Below, one piece after another: positions 8,849 to 16,856 of a stretch of 41,541 nucleotides of DNA. Position 1 is the first letter of the stretch. Each line of letters begins with the position of its first letter. The notes below the pieces were generated by a model, which saw only the letters and a list, made by a program, of their open reading frames with translations, ran no database searches and was not told the origin of the DNA. Location: positions 1-41,541 of the forward strand of contig JALNWS010000007.1 in the NCBI GenBank assembly GCA_023230755.1. Reading direction: 5' to 3'. Origin of the DNA: Azoarcus sp. GTDB taxonomy: Bacteria > Pseudomonadota > Gammaproteobacteria > Burkholderiales > Rhodocyclaceae. The position numbers and the translations under genes are program-made.

Positions 8849-9901
8849 ATGGCACGCCAACCGCGTCCGGCATCCAGCAACACGAAAAAGATGGATGCCA
8901 GCAAAACCGCAGACAACCCCTTCAAGGCCCTGGCAGCCCTGAAGGGGAGAACTGCGCCGGCCGGCGTGGATGCCCGAATGCCGAAAAAGGCTGCACCAAC
9001 GCCGCAGCCGGCAGCAGCAGACGTCGATGCCGACGACCTTGCGCTTTTCCGGCGCTCGCAGACCGGCGTAGTCCCGCTGTCCAAGGGCGATCGCGCCGAA
9101 ATCGATCAGCCCCGGCCACCCCCGGTTCCACGCGCGAAAACGCCCGAAGCCGTCCCCGAACCGGCCCCCGCCCGACGGGCAACCGATCCCTTGCTCTCAG
9201 CCTACGCTGACGTCATTCCGATTGCCGACAGCGGCAGAGTCGTCCTCGGCCAGGCACCGCGTCGGCGCGTTTACACCCCAGAGCAGCCAGCAACAACAGA
9301 CAAGACAGACCTCCCTGCTGGCGAAATGCCGCCGGTGATACTGCCACCGGATGCGGACCTGTCAGACCCTGCCACCCTGTTCCGCCATGCCGCACGCGGC
9401 GCCCAGCAGATCGATGACCGCAACCGGGTCGAATTGCCCACGCTTGCTCCTGCACCCGAGCCGCTCAAGCGCGAAGCGGACGAGCGTGAGGCATTAAACG
9501 AATCGCTTACCGCCCCCCTGACCTTCGAGGATCGGCTGGACATGGGCGACGAGGCGGCATTTCTCCGCCCCGGTCTGCCCAAACGCGTGCTGACCGATCT
9601 GCGTCGCGGACGCTGGGTGCTTCAGGGCGAGCTCGACCTGCACGGCCTGACCCGCGACGAAGCACGCGATGCGCTCGCCCATTTTCTGGCGCACAGCCTG
9701 CAACAGGGCCGGCGCTGCATTCGGGTCATACATGGGAAAGGACTGGGCTCACCCGGACGGGTGTCCATACTCAAGCAGTTGTCGCGCGGCTGGCTCGCAC
9801 AGCGCGAGGAAATCCTCGCCTTCTGCCAGGCAGGTCCGCACGATGGCGGCGGTGGCGCCTTGCTGGTACTGATGCGGGCGCCGAACGGCACCCGCCGCTA
9901 A
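8849..9901 (+). CDS. Smr-domain protein (putative nuclease)
   Basis: The last ~90 residues are an Smr domain: GELDLHGLTRDEARDAL with the DLHG motif near residue 262, and RVIHGKGLGSP with HGKG near 294. Smr domains nick or cleave nucleic acids, and stand-alone bacterial members have been tied to RNA or DNA cleavage. The preceding ~250 residues are low-complexity, rich in Pro, Ala and charged residues, and are probably disordered apart from a short conserved-looking stretch before the domain (LTFEDRLDMGDEAAFLRPGL). The ATG at 8849 gives 350 aa; an internal ATG at 8891 is also possible, and neither has a strong ribosome site. The specific substrate is unknown. Confidence 0.85.
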   Translation: MARQPRPASSNTKKMDASKTADNPFKALAALKGRTAPAGVDARMPKKAAPTPQPAAADVDADDLALFRRSQTGVVPLSKGDRAEIDQPRPPPVPRAKTPEAVPEPAPARRATDPLLSAYADVIPIADSGRVVLGQAPRRRVYTPEQPATTDKTDLPAGEMPPVILPPDADLSDPATLFRHAARGAQQIDDRNRVELPTLAPAPEPLKREADEREALNESLTAPLTFEDRLDMGDEAAFLRPGLPKRVLTDLRRGRWVLQGELDLHGLTRDEARDALAHFLAHSLQQGRRCIRVIHGKGLGSPGRVSILKQLSRGWLAQREEILAFCQAGPHDGGGGALLVLMRAPNGTRR

Positions 9902-9903
9902 CC

Positions 9904-9926
9904 ACCCCGGCAGTCACTGCCGGGGT
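9904..9926. terminator. Hairpin between convergent Smr gene and glnB
   Basis: A 10-bp perfect stem (ACCCCGGCAG / CTGCCGGGGT) with a TCA loop lies 2 bp after the Smr-gene stop and 7 bp after the glnB stop on the other strand. There is no U-tract on either side, so it is a terminator-like or 3'-protecting hairpin rather than a canonical intrinsic terminator. Confidence 0.55.
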
Positions 9927-9933
9927 AACGTGA

Positions 9934-10272
9934 TCAGATGGCAGCTTCGTCGGTTTCACCGGTGCGGATGCGCACCACTTGTTCAACCGAAGAGACAAAG
10001 ATCTTGCCATCGCCGATCTTGCCCGTTTGTGCAGCCTTGATGATGGCTTCGACGGTTTGCTCGACCAGATCGTTGCCGATCACGATCTCGACCTTGATCT
10101 TGGGCAGAAAGTCGACGACATACTCGGCACCACGGTAAAGCTCGGTATGGCCCTTCTGGCGACCGAAGCCCTTCACCTCGGTCACGGTAAGGCCGGTAAT
10201 GCCCACTTCGGACAAGGCCTCACGGACTTCGTCGAGTTTGAACGGCTTGATGATCGCTTCAATTTTCTTCAT
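9934..10272 (-). CDS. glnB: Nitrogen regulatory protein P-II
   Basis: This 112-residue P-II signal protein senses 2-oxoglutarate/ATP/ADP and is uridylylated in nitrogen limitation. The T-loop carries the modified Tyr51 within GHTELYRGAEYVVDFLPK, and the family signatures KGFGRQKGHTELYRG and GKIFVSSVEQVVRIRTGE are intact. The start MKKIEAIIKPFKL follows an AGGAGA ribosome site; the 14 extra upstream residues of the longer frame are not P-II sequence. Its position 48 bp after nadE on the same strand is the usual betaproteobacterial glnB context, which is why I prefer glnB to glnK (glnK normally precedes amtB). Confidence 0.95.
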   Translation of the reverse strand: MKKIEAIIKPFKLDEVREALSEVGITGLTVTEVKGFGRQKGHTELYRGAEYVVDFLPKIKVEIVIGNDLVEQTVEAIIKAAQTGKIGDGKIFVSSVEQVVRIRTGETDEAAI

Positions 10273-10320
10273 ATCATTCTCCTGGTTGGCGCCACGGCAA
10301 CCGCCATGACGCATGCGCGC

Positions 10321-11937
10321 TCAATATTCGTCCTGATAGCGCGATGTTATCGGATAACGCCAATCCCTGCCGAAACCGCGTTGCGTTACGCGGATGCCGA
10401 CCGGGGACTGACGGCGTTTGTATTCGTTACGCTTGAGCATGCCCACGGTGCGGCGCACGTCGGCCTCCGGGTAGCCCGCAGCAATGATCTCCCGCGGCGA
10501 CTCGTCGCGTTCCATGTAGGCCTCGATGATGGCATCGAGCACTTCGTAGGCAGGCAAGCTGTCCTGGTCGGTCTGATCGGGCTTGAGTTCTGCTGATGGC
10601 GGACGATCGATGATGTTCTGCGGAATCACCTCTCCGACCGAATTACGCCAGTTCGACAAGCGATAGACCAGCGTCTTGTAAATATCCTTGAGTACCGCGA
10701 AGCCACCGGCCATATCGCCATAGAGGGTCGCGTAGCCAGTTGCCATCTCGCTCTTGTTACCGGTGGTCAGTACGATGGCACCGGTCTTGTTCGACAGCGC
10801 CATCAGGATCATGCCGCGAATCCGGCTTTGCAGGTTCTCCTCGGTCGTATCCGCAGGCAAGCCCTCGAACTGCGGTGCAAGCAACGCCTCGAAGCCGTTC
10901 ATCACCGATTCGATCGGAATTTCGTCGTAACGCACCCCCAGGCGGCGCACCATCTCGCGCGAGTCGTCGAGACTCATCTGCGCGGTGTAGGGTGAAGCCA
11001 TCATGACTGCGCGAACGCGGTCGGCGCCCAGCGCATCAACCGCAATCGCGAGCGTAAGCGCGGAATCGATACCGCCCGACAGGCCGATGATCACACCGGG
11101 GAAACGATTCTTGCCCAGATAGTCACGCACCCCCACGCGCAGGGCCTCATACACCTCGGCCTCCGTGCCCGGCTGCTCGCAGCGGATATCCGACACCCAG
11201 TGCCCGTCACGCAAGGCAAGGATGTCGAGGCGCTCCTCGAAAGCACTGGCCTGATAGGCAAGCGCCCCATCGGACTCCAGTGCGAAAGAGCCGCCATCGA
11301 AAACGAGCTCGTCCTGCCCACCCACCATGTTGCAATACAACACCGGCAACCCGGTTTCGGTCACCCGTTCGCGCAGAACCTCGTGGCGCAACGCCTGTTT
11401 GTTGACGTGGTAGGGCGAGGCATTGAGCGACAACAGCACGTCGGCGCCAGCCGCACGCGCAGCGTCCGCCGGCCCTGGAGCCCAGACATCAGCACAGATA
11501 TTGATACCCAGCTTCACGCCCTTCAGGCTGAATACACATGGGTCGGAACCCGCCTCGAAATAGCGCAGCTCATCAAAGACTTCGTAGTTGGGCAGAAGAT
11601 GCTTGTGATAGGTGGCGACGACCTCGCCGTCCCTGATGACAGTGGCCGCGTTGTAGCGGCGCTCGCCACGTTGCTGCGGGTGTCCGACCACGACACACAA
11701 CCCGCCCGCCGCTTGCGCGATGCGCTGCAGTTCGTGATCACAGGCGCGATAGAAGTCGGGGCGCAGCAGCAGGTCCTCAGGGGGATATCCGGCAAGCGCG
11801 AGTTCTGGCGTCAACAGCAGATCGGCCCCCGCCGTGCGTGCGCGGTCGATGGCATCAATAATGCGGTCCGCGTTGGCAGCGAGATCGCCAACGGTGAAAT
11901 TAAGCTGGGCAACAGCGATGGAAAGCGTGGTATTCAT
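10321..11937 (-). CDS. nadE: Glutamine-dependent NAD+ synthetase
   Basis: This 538-residue two-domain enzyme makes NAD+ from nicotinate adenine dinucleotide using glutamine. The N-terminal nitrilase-type glutaminase domain has the Glu-Lys-Cys triad: E45 in LTPELALAGYPPED, K112 in YHKHLLPNYEVFDE and C148 in GINICADVW. The C-terminal ATP-pyrophosphatase domain carries SGGIDSAL at residues 287-294 and LTTGNKSE further on. Length is normal for the bacterial glutamine-dependent form. It is followed by glnB on the same strand, a pairing common in betaproteobacteria. The upstream region is shared with a divergent acyltransferase-like gene. Confidence 0.97.
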   Translation of the reverse strand: MNTTLSIAVAQLNFTVGDLAANADRIIDAIDRARTAGADLLLTPELALAGYPPEDLLLRPDFYRACDHELQRIAQAAGGLCVVVGHPQQRGERRYNAATVIRDGEVVATYHKHLLPNYEVFDELRYFEAGSDPCVFSLKGVKLGINICADVWAPGPADAARAAGADVLLSLNASPYHVNKQALRHEVLRERVTETGLPVLYCNMVGGQDELVFDGGSFALESDGALAYQASAFEERLDILALRDGHWVSDIRCEQPGTEAEVYEALRVGVRDYLGKNRFPGVIIGLSGGIDSALTLAIAVDALGADRVRAVMMASPYTAQMSLDDSREMVRRLGVRYDEIPIESVMNGFEALLAPQFEGLPADTTEENLQSRIRGMILMALSNKTGAIVLTTGNKSEMATGYATLYGDMAGGFAVLKDIYKTLVYRLSNWRNSVGEVIPQNIIDRPPSAELKPDQTDQDSLPAYEVLDAIIEAYMERDESPREIIAAGYPEADVRRTVGMLKRNEYKRRQSPVGIRVTQRGFGRDWRYPITSRYQDEY

Positions 11938-12017
11938 GGGATATAACTATACCGCTTCAAGCCCCGTGCCGCCGCTGTGCTTGAAGCCAAAATCTTCACA
12001 ACGGCCGTGGGCAAAGC

Positions 12018-12026
12018 TGTGGATAA
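12018..12026 (-). other. Single perfect DnaA-box sequence
   Basis: TGTGGATAA, the complement of the consensus TTATCCACA, occurs once in the nadE/acyltransferase intergenic region. No second box or dnaA/dnaN/gidA gene is nearby, so this is not an origin. It could be a DnaA regulatory or titration site, or chance. Confidence 0.25.
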
Positions 12027-12063
12027 GCCCGCTGCAGCGTGCTCAAGCACTTGCATGCAAAGC

Positions 12064-12087
12064 GTTTTTTGCAATTGCACAAAAAAC
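12064..12087. repeat. AT-rich inverted repeat before the acyltransferase gene
   Basis: GTTTTTTG and CAAAAAAC form an 8-bp inverted repeat around an 8-nt centre (CAATTGCA), which is itself nearly palindromic. It lies 49 bp before the acyltransferase ATG, within a divergent intergenic region, so it is not an obvious terminator. An operator or a leader hairpin are both possible. Confidence 0.35.
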
Positions 12088-12135
12088 AGGCAGTGGGGAG
12101 ACGCCCGACACCGCCCGACAAGTAAAGATCGAGAA

Positions 12136-13266
12136 ATGTCCGACAAGAACGGTTTCCACCTCATTCCAGCGCTTGCAGCGATCGACCCGGCACAATGGAA
12201 CGCGATCGCAGGCGCGCAGGCCTGCCTGTCCCACGCCTTCCTCAACACGCTGGAAAGCACCGGCTGCGTCGGCGGCAAAACCGGCTGGACGCCGCAGCAC
12301 GCAACCCTCTGGCGCGAGGGCGAACTGGTCGCCGCCATGCCCCTGTACCTGAAGATCCACTCCTACGGCGAGTACGTCTTTGACTGGGCCTGGGCTGACG
12401 CTTACGCACGCAACGGTCTCGACTACTACCCCAAATGGCTGTCCGCTCTGCCCTTTTGCCCCATTCCAGGTGCGCGCCTGCTCGGACGCAGCGCGGACGA
12501 CCGCAAGGCCTTGCTCACCGCCGTGCTTGCACTGGCAGCGGAAAGCGGGCTGTCATCTTTTCACTTGCTGTTCCCGACCGAGGAAGAAGGCATCTGGCTG
12601 CGCGAAGCCGGCATGATGCTACGCAATGGCGTGCAGTTTCACTGGCATAACGCTGGGTACGCGGACTTCGACGCCTTTCTCGCCCACCTCAACCACGACA
12701 AACGCAAAAAGATCCGGCAGGAACGGCGCCGCGCCGGTGATCACGGGCTGTCCTTGCGCTGGCTCGACGGACATACGGCCTGCGCTGCAGACTGGGCATT
12801 TTTCTATCGTTGTTACGCCACGACCTACGCCCTGCACCGCTCAACCCCTTATCTGACCCCCGACTTCTTCACCACGCTGGCCCGCGACATGCCAGACGGC
12901 GTGCGTCTCCTGCTGGCCGAGCGCGATGGTGAAGCGCTCGCGGGCGCCTTCTACCTTTGCGACGGCGAAGCCCTTTACGGGCGCTACTGGGGTGCAACAG
13001 AGCCCCTGCCATTCCTGCACTTCGAACTGTGCTACTACCAGGCAATCGACTACTGCATCCGCCACGGTCTGTCCCGCTTTGAAGGCGGCGCCCAGGGCGA
13101 ACACAAACTCTCGCGCGGGCTCGAACCCGTCGTGACCCGCTCTGCCCACTGGATCGCAGACCCGCGCTTCCGCGATGCGGTTGATCGCTTCCTCGAACAG
13201 GAAAGCACCGGAATTCAGTTCTATCTGGACGAGCTTTCCGAACGCTCTCCGTTTCGCAACGCATGA
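12136..13266 (+). CDS. COG3146/DUF482-type N-acyltransferase (GNAT, FemAB-like)
   Basis: This 376-residue soluble protein resembles the COG3146 predicted N-acyltransferases (Pfam PF04339). Characteristic stretches are PLYLKIHSYGEYVFDWAWADAY, LPFCPIPGARLL, a basic KRKKIRQERRRA segment, LYGRYWGA, and EGGAQGEHKLSRG toward the C terminus. The family has a double GNAT fold like the FemAB peptidyltransferases, but its substrate is not established. I start it at the ATG giving MSDKNGFHLIPAL; the open frame runs 53 codons further upstream, but that sequence is the AT-rich inverted-repeat region and does not look like protein. The gene is divergent from nadE. Confidence 0.85.
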   Translation: MSDKNGFHLIPALAAIDPAQWNAIAGAQACLSHAFLNTLESTGCVGGKTGWTPQHATLWREGELVAAMPLYLKIHSYGEYVFDWAWADAYARNGLDYYPKWLSALPFCPIPGARLLGRSADDRKALLTAVLALAAESGLSSFHLLFPTEEEGIWLREAGMMLRNGVQFHWHNAGYADFDAFLAHLNHDKRKKIRQERRRAGDHGLSLRWLDGHTACAADWAFFYRCYATTYALHRSTPYLTPDFFTTLARDMPDGVRLLLAERDGEALAGAFYLCDGEALYGRYWGATEPLPFLHFELCYYQAIDYCIRHGLSRFEGGAQGEHKLSRGLEPVVTRSAHWIADPRFRDAVDRFLEQESTGIQFYLDELSERSPFRNA

Positions 13267-13487
13267 GCGAAGCAAAGTGAGCGGGAAATAACCGCTCGCC
13301 AATCTGATTCACACCAAGATTGCAAAAAAACGACAAAACGCGACGCAGCATGCCGAAAATTCGATCAATCGTGTCAAAGCTCACAACATTGGCGCAATAT
13401 TAAGCCGAAAGTAAGTCAAGGCCGGGACGCAGATGCCGTTATCTACAGCAAGAGCAAACCGTCTGGAACTTCTGACAGAGGCCCATC

Positions 13488-13757
13488 ATGAACAGGACAC
13501 AACTTGTCATCGTTGACGGCGACCGCAACAACGAAGACCCAAACCACTGGCACGGTTCGATCGAACATGCCATCGCAAGCGTTATACAGGACGGCTACTG
13601 CATTGGCCGCAGAGTCCGGATCGGACAGGTAGAAGGTCATGTAATCGGCTTCAACATTGGCACCTTCGGGCCTTACCACGGCGCCGTGTATCCGCTGCTG
13701 ATCGCCACCGAACTCGGCATTGCAAAGTGTCGGAGAAGCGAGATCACTGCGGCCTGA
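13488..13757 (+). CDS. Orphan 89-aa protein of unknown function
   Basis: I do not recognise this protein. The frame has an AGAGG ribosome site 6 nt before the ATG and ends shortly before the nemR-like operator. The product is small and soluble (MNRTQLVIVDGDRNNEDPNHW at the start) with a Gly/Ile-rich middle (RRVRIGQVEGHVIGFNIGTFG) that looks like beta-strand sequence. An overlapping minus-strand frame at 13443-13679 is less convincing because it lacks a ribosome site. Whether it belongs with the following TetR operon is unclear: the regulator's operator lies after its stop codon. Confidence 0.5.
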   Translation: MNRTQLVIVDGDRNNEDPNHWHGSIEHAIASVIQDGYCIGRRVRIGQVEGHVIGFNIGTFGPYHGAVYPLLIATELGIAKCRRSEITAA

Positions 13758-13798
13758 ACGCGATTACGACAAAATTTTCGTCTTTCGGAAATCAGCAC

Positions 13799-13813
13799 TA
13801 GACGACCGGTCTA
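13799..13813. promoter_or_regulatory. NemR-type operator in front of the TetR gene
   Basis: TAGAC-GACCG-GTCTA is a perfect 5-bp inverted repeat with a 5-bp centre. The 16-nt sequence AGACGACCGGTCTAAT (13800-13815) is repeated exactly in front of yqhD. Its position next to the regulator's start implies autoregulation. Confidence 0.75.
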
Positions 13814-13834
13814 ATGGGGCGTATCGTTCGCCCC

Positions 13835-14428
13835 ATGGTCACCGAACACACCGACGTGCGTCAGCACATTCTCGATACCGCTAAGCCCATCATTCTGGGT
13901 AAGGGGTTCTCTGCGGTCGGGCTGAACGAGTTGCTGTCAGCTGCCGACGTACCCAAAGGTTCGTTCTACCACTACTTCAAGTCCAAGGAAGCGTTCGGCG
14001 AGGCACTGCTTGATAGCTATTTCTCCAGCTATCGCTCGCGCTTGTCGGAACTGTTGAACAGCGGAAGCGGTTCGGCCGGCGAGCGCCTGATGAACTATTG
14101 GCAACAGTGGCTCGACACCCAGGCCAGCGACGGCACCGATGGCAAATGCCTGGCGGTAAAACTGGGTGGCGAGGTGTCGGACATCTCGGAACCCATGCGG
14201 ATCGCACTTGCCCGTGGCACGAGCGACATCGTAGAAATCATCTCCAGTTGCATCCGGGAGGCACAGCAGGACGCTTCGCTGCCCGCCGACATTGACGCTG
14301 ACGAGTGCGCCCTGGCGCTTTACAACCTCTGGCTGGGTGCAACAGTGCTGACCAAGATTCGTCGTAACCGCAGTGCGCTCGAAGCGGCCATGGCATTTAC
14401 GCGACAGATGTTGAAACAGGACCACTGA
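13835..14428 (+). CDS. nemR: NemR-like TetR-family repressor (reactive electrophile/chlorine sensor)
   Basis: This TetR regulator has the N-terminal HTH LNELLSAADVPKGSFYHYFKSKEAFG. Compared from memory with E. coli NemR, the match runs through the whole protein. The redox-sensing Cys106 and its partner Lys175 align with C105 (DGKCLAVKLGGEV) and K174 (LGATVLTKI), at the same 69-residue spacing. NemR releases DNA when the Cys is modified by hypochlorous acid, N-ethylmaleimide, quinones or methylglyoxal. I chose MVTEHTDVRQH (197 aa) because it matches NemR length; an ATG at 13814 would start right at the operator edge. Neither start has a strong ribosome site. The two identical operators and the downstream carbonyl-reductase genes support the role. 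Confidence 0.85.
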   Translation: MVTEHTDVRQHILDTAKPIILGKGFSAVGLNELLSAADVPKGSFYHYFKSKEAFGEALLDSYFSSYRSRLSELLNSGSGSAGERLMNYWQQWLDTQASDGTDGKCLAVKLGGEVSDISEPMRIALARGTSDIVEIISSCIREAQQDASLPADIDADECALALYNLWLGATVLTKIRRNRSALEAAMAFTRQMLKQDH

Positions 14429-14445
14429 GCGTCAAGCCTGACGCT
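14428..14445. terminator. Weak hairpin after nemR
   Basis: A 7-bp stem (AGCGTCA / TGACGCT) with a 4-nt loop begins at the last base of the nemR stop codon. There is no U-tract, so termination would be partial. The next gene has its own promoter and operator. Confidence 0.35.
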
Positions 14446-14504
14446 TCACCGCTTCTCCACAACAATATCCGCAGTGCATAAATCTCATCAGCCGGTTCTG
14501 ATCA

Positions 14505-14526
14505 TAAAATAGAGACGACCGGTCTA
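14505..14526 (+). promoter_or_regulatory. yqhD promoter with NemR-type operator over the start site
   Basis: TAAAAT at 14505-14510 is a good -10 element. The operator GAGAC-GACCG-GTCTA (14512-14526) follows immediately and would cover the transcription start near 14517, the classical position for a repressor. Its core is identical over 16 nt to the operator before nemR. Confidence 0.7.
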
Positions 14527-14543
14527 ATACAGGAAAAAAGAAA

Positions 14544-15701
14544 ATGCAGAATTTTGAGTTCTACAACCCGACGAAAATCGTTTTCGGCACTGAAACCATC
14601 TCCCGTCTCGCCGAGCTGGTGCCATCGGACGCCCGCGTGCTGATCCTCTACGGCGGCAGCAGCGCGCAAAAGAACGGCACCCTGGATGAAGTCAAAGCGG
14701 CACTGGGCGCGCGAACGGTCCACGAATTTGCCGGTATCGAACCGAATCCGACTTACGAAACGCTGATGCGGGCGGTCGAGCAGATCCGTAGTGAAAAACT
14801 CGACTTCCTGCTCGCAGTGGGGGGCGGCTCGGTTATCGACGGTACCAAGTTCGTCGCGGCCGCAGTGAACTTCAACGGGGATCCGTGGGAAATCCTGCTT
14901 ACCCATGGCCAGAATGTAGACGGCGCGCTGCCCTTCGGCAGCGTCCTGACCCTGCCCGCGACGGGTTCCGAGATGAACTGCGGCGCGGTCATTACCCGCA
15001 GCGAGACCCAGACCAAGCTCGCTTTCCTGAGCCCCCATGTGTTCCCGCGCTTCTCGGTGCTCGACCCGAGCAAGACCTACACCCTGCCGCGCAGGCAGAT
15101 CGCCAACGGCGTGGTCGACGCCTTTGTTCACACCGTCGAGCAGTACCTCACCTACCCCGTCGGTGGCATGGTGCAGGACCGTTTTGCCGAAGGCCTGCTG
15201 CAGACCCTGATCGAGATCGGACCGAAGGCCCTCGAGACGCCCGAGGACGCGGATGTACGTGCCAACCTGATGTGGGTTGCCACGATGGCGCTGAACGGGC
15301 TGATCGGTGCCGGCGTACCGCAGGACTGGGCGACCCACATGATCGGCCACGAGCTCACCGCGGCTCACGGTATCGACCACGCCCGCACTCTGGCCATCGT
15401 GCTGCCCTCGCTTCTCAACGTTCAGCGCGAGCAGAAACGTGAAAAGTTGCTGCAGTACGCTGCCCGCGTCTGGCAGATCAACAGCGGCACGGAAGACCAG
15501 CGCATCGACGAGGCCATCCGGCGCACCGCGCAGTTCTTCGAGTCGCTCGGCGTCAAGACCCGGCTCGCCGATTACGAACTGGGCACTGAAGCCATCGACA
15601 ATATCGTCGCCCAACTCGAGATCCACGGCATGACGGCACTGGGCGAACGCAAGGACATCACCCTGGATGTCAGCCGCAGCATTCTGGAAGGGGCACGCTG
15701 A
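14544..15701 (+). CDS. yqhD: YqhD-type NADPH-dependent aldehyde reductase (iron-type alcohol dehydrogenase family)
   Basis: This 385-residue protein is clearly collinear with E. coli YqhD, which reduces a broad range of short aldehydes (acrolein, methylglyoxal, malondialdehyde) with NADPH. The GGGS-x2-DGTKF nucleotide-binding motif is at residues 93-103. The metal ligands of E. coli YqhD (D194, H198, H267, H281) are all present here as D192, H196, H265 and H279 (NGVVDAFVHTVEQY, DWATHMIGHELTAAHGIDHA). It is followed by curA with a 1-nt gap, so the two are co-transcribed. In E. coli yqhD is controlled by the AraC-type YqhC; here the upstream operator points to the NemR-like repressor. Confidence 0.95.
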   Translation: MQNFEFYNPTKIVFGTETISRLAELVPSDARVLILYGGSSAQKNGTLDEVKAALGARTVHEFAGIEPNPTYETLMRAVEQIRSEKLDFLLAVGGGSVIDGTKFVAAAVNFNGDPWEILLTHGQNVDGALPFGSVLTLPATGSEMNCGAVITRSETQTKLAFLSPHVFPRFSVLDPSKTYTLPRRQIANGVVDAFVHTVEQYLTYPVGGMVQDRFAEGLLQTLIEIGPKALETPEDADVRANLMWVATMALNGLIGAGVPQDWATHMIGHELTAAHGIDHARTLAIVLPSLLNVQREQKREKLLQYAARVWQINSGTEDQRIDEAIRRTAQFFESLGVKTRLADYELGTEAIDNIVAQLEIHGMTALGERKDITLDVSRSILEGAR

Positions 15702-15702
15702 A

Positions 15703-16749
15703 ATGACTGAGCTTGCGAAGCAGAACAACACCCGCAACCGCCGCGTCCTGCTCAACTCGCGTCCGGTCGGCGCGCCGACTGACGCCAACTTCCGCCTCGA
15801 CGAGGCACCCATTCCGCAGCCGGCAACGGGCCAGGTCCTGCTGCGCACGCTGTATCTGTCGCTCGACCCGTACATGCGCGGTCGCATGAGCGATGGCCCA
15901 TCCTATGCAGCATCGGTCGGTATTGGCGAAACCATGGTCGGTGGCACGGTGGCAAAGATCGAGGCCTCTGAGCATCCCGACTATCAGGCAGGCGATCTCG
16001 TCCTCTCCTTTTCGGGCTGGCAGGACTACGCCGTCTCGGACGGCACCGGTCTGATCAAGCTCGCACCCGACATGGCGCAACCCTCGATGGCGCTCGGCGT
16101 GCTCGGCATGCCCGGCTTCACCGCCTACATGGGCCTGCTCGACATCGGTCAGCCGAAGGCGGGTGAAACCGTCGTGGTCGCGGCTGCAAGTGGCGCAGTC
16201 GGCTCCCTTGTGGGGCAGATCGCCAAGCTCAAGGGCTGCCGCGTGGTAGGAATTGCGGGGGGCGAAAAGAAGTGTCGCTACGTGGTTGAGGAACTCGGCT
16301 TCGATGCGTGCATCGATCACCGCAGCCCCGATCTGCCGGCGGCGCTGGCTTCGGCTTGCCCCGATGGCATCGACGTGTATTTCGAGAGTGTCGGGGGCGC
16401 GGTTTTCGACGCGGTATTGCCCCTGCTCAACACCGGTGCGCGAGTTCCGCTGTGCGGGATGATCTCCCACTACAACGACACCGAACTGCCCGCCGGCCCC
16501 GACCGCCTCGGCCTGCTCACCCGCACGCTGCTGGTCAGGCGCATCAAGATGCAGGGTTTCATCATCTTTGACGACTACGGCGACCGTTACGGCGAATTCT
16601 TTGCCCAGATGAGCGCCTGGCTGAAGCAAGGCAAGATCAAGTTCCGCGAGGACATCGTGGACGGCCTTGAGAAAGCGCCGCAAGCCTTCATGGGCCTGCT
16701 CGAAGGACGCAACTTTGGCAAACTGCTGGTTCGCGTCGCCAGTTCATGA
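15703..16749 (+). CDS. curA: CurA-type NADPH-dependent enal/enone reductase (MDR family)
   Basis: This 348-residue zinc-free medium-chain reductase closely resembles E. coli CurA/YncB, the curcumin/dihydrocurcumin reductase, and the leukotriene B4 12-hydroxydehydrogenase/prostaglandin reductase group. Signature stretches are TLYLSLDPYMRGRMSD, LGVLGMPGFTAYMGLLDIGQP, the nucleotide-binding AAASGAVGSLVGQIAKLKGCRVVGIAGG, and FESVGGAVFDAVLPLLN. Such enzymes reduce the C=C bond of alpha,beta-unsaturated carbonyls. The ATG (MTELAKQNNTRNRR) lies one base after the yqhD stop, with GGAAGGGG upstream. Being directly behind yqhD, it would let the cell remove both the aldehyde and the conjugated double bond of electrophiles. 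Confidence 0.93.
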   Translation: MTELAKQNNTRNRRVLLNSRPVGAPTDANFRLDEAPIPQPATGQVLLRTLYLSLDPYMRGRMSDGPSYAASVGIGETMVGGTVAKIEASEHPDYQAGDLVLSFSGWQDYAVSDGTGLIKLAPDMAQPSMALGVLGMPGFTAYMGLLDIGQPKAGETVVVAAASGAVGSLVGQIAKLKGCRVVGIAGGEKKCRYVVEELGFDACIDHRSPDLPAALASACPDGIDVYFESVGGAVFDAVLPLLNTGARVPLCGMISHYNDTELPAGPDRLGLLTRTLLVRRIKMQGFIIFDDYGDRYGEFFAQMSAWLKQGKIKFREDIVDGLEKAPQAFMGLLEGRNFGKLLVRVASS

Positions 16750-16757
16750 TCCATCGC

Positions 16758-16777
16758 GCCCCGGCAGTCGCCGGGGC
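16758..16777. terminator. GC-rich hairpin between curA and the DJ-1-like gene
   Basis: GCCCCGGC and GCCGGGGC form an 8-bp perfect stem with an AGTC loop, 8 bp after the curA stop. There is no U-tract. It may lower but not abolish read-through into the DJ-1-like gene. Its core CCCCGGCAGTC is the same as in the hairpin at 9904-9926. Confidence 0.45.
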
Positions 16778-16856
16778 AATGACCCAATGCAGACGTCCCT
16801 GGCCGCTTGGCCCACACAGGCCCACGACGACACTGCCACAAGATCAGGAGCAGGAA

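Noticed and set aside
7708..9084. 458-aa open frame on the minus strand over trxB
   Set aside because: It is antisense to a clearly functional trxB, has no family resemblance or ribosome site, and open antisense frames are common in GC-rich DNA.
13420..13460. c-di-GMP (GEMM) riboswitch-like sequence GGCCGGGACGCAGATGCC
   Set aside because: Only the CGGGACGCA-like fragment is present; the partner helix and GCAAACC-type segment are missing.
13443..13679. 78-aa minus-strand ORF overlapping the 89-aa plus-strand ORF
   Set aside because: No ribosome site; the plus-strand frame has AGAGG at good spacing.
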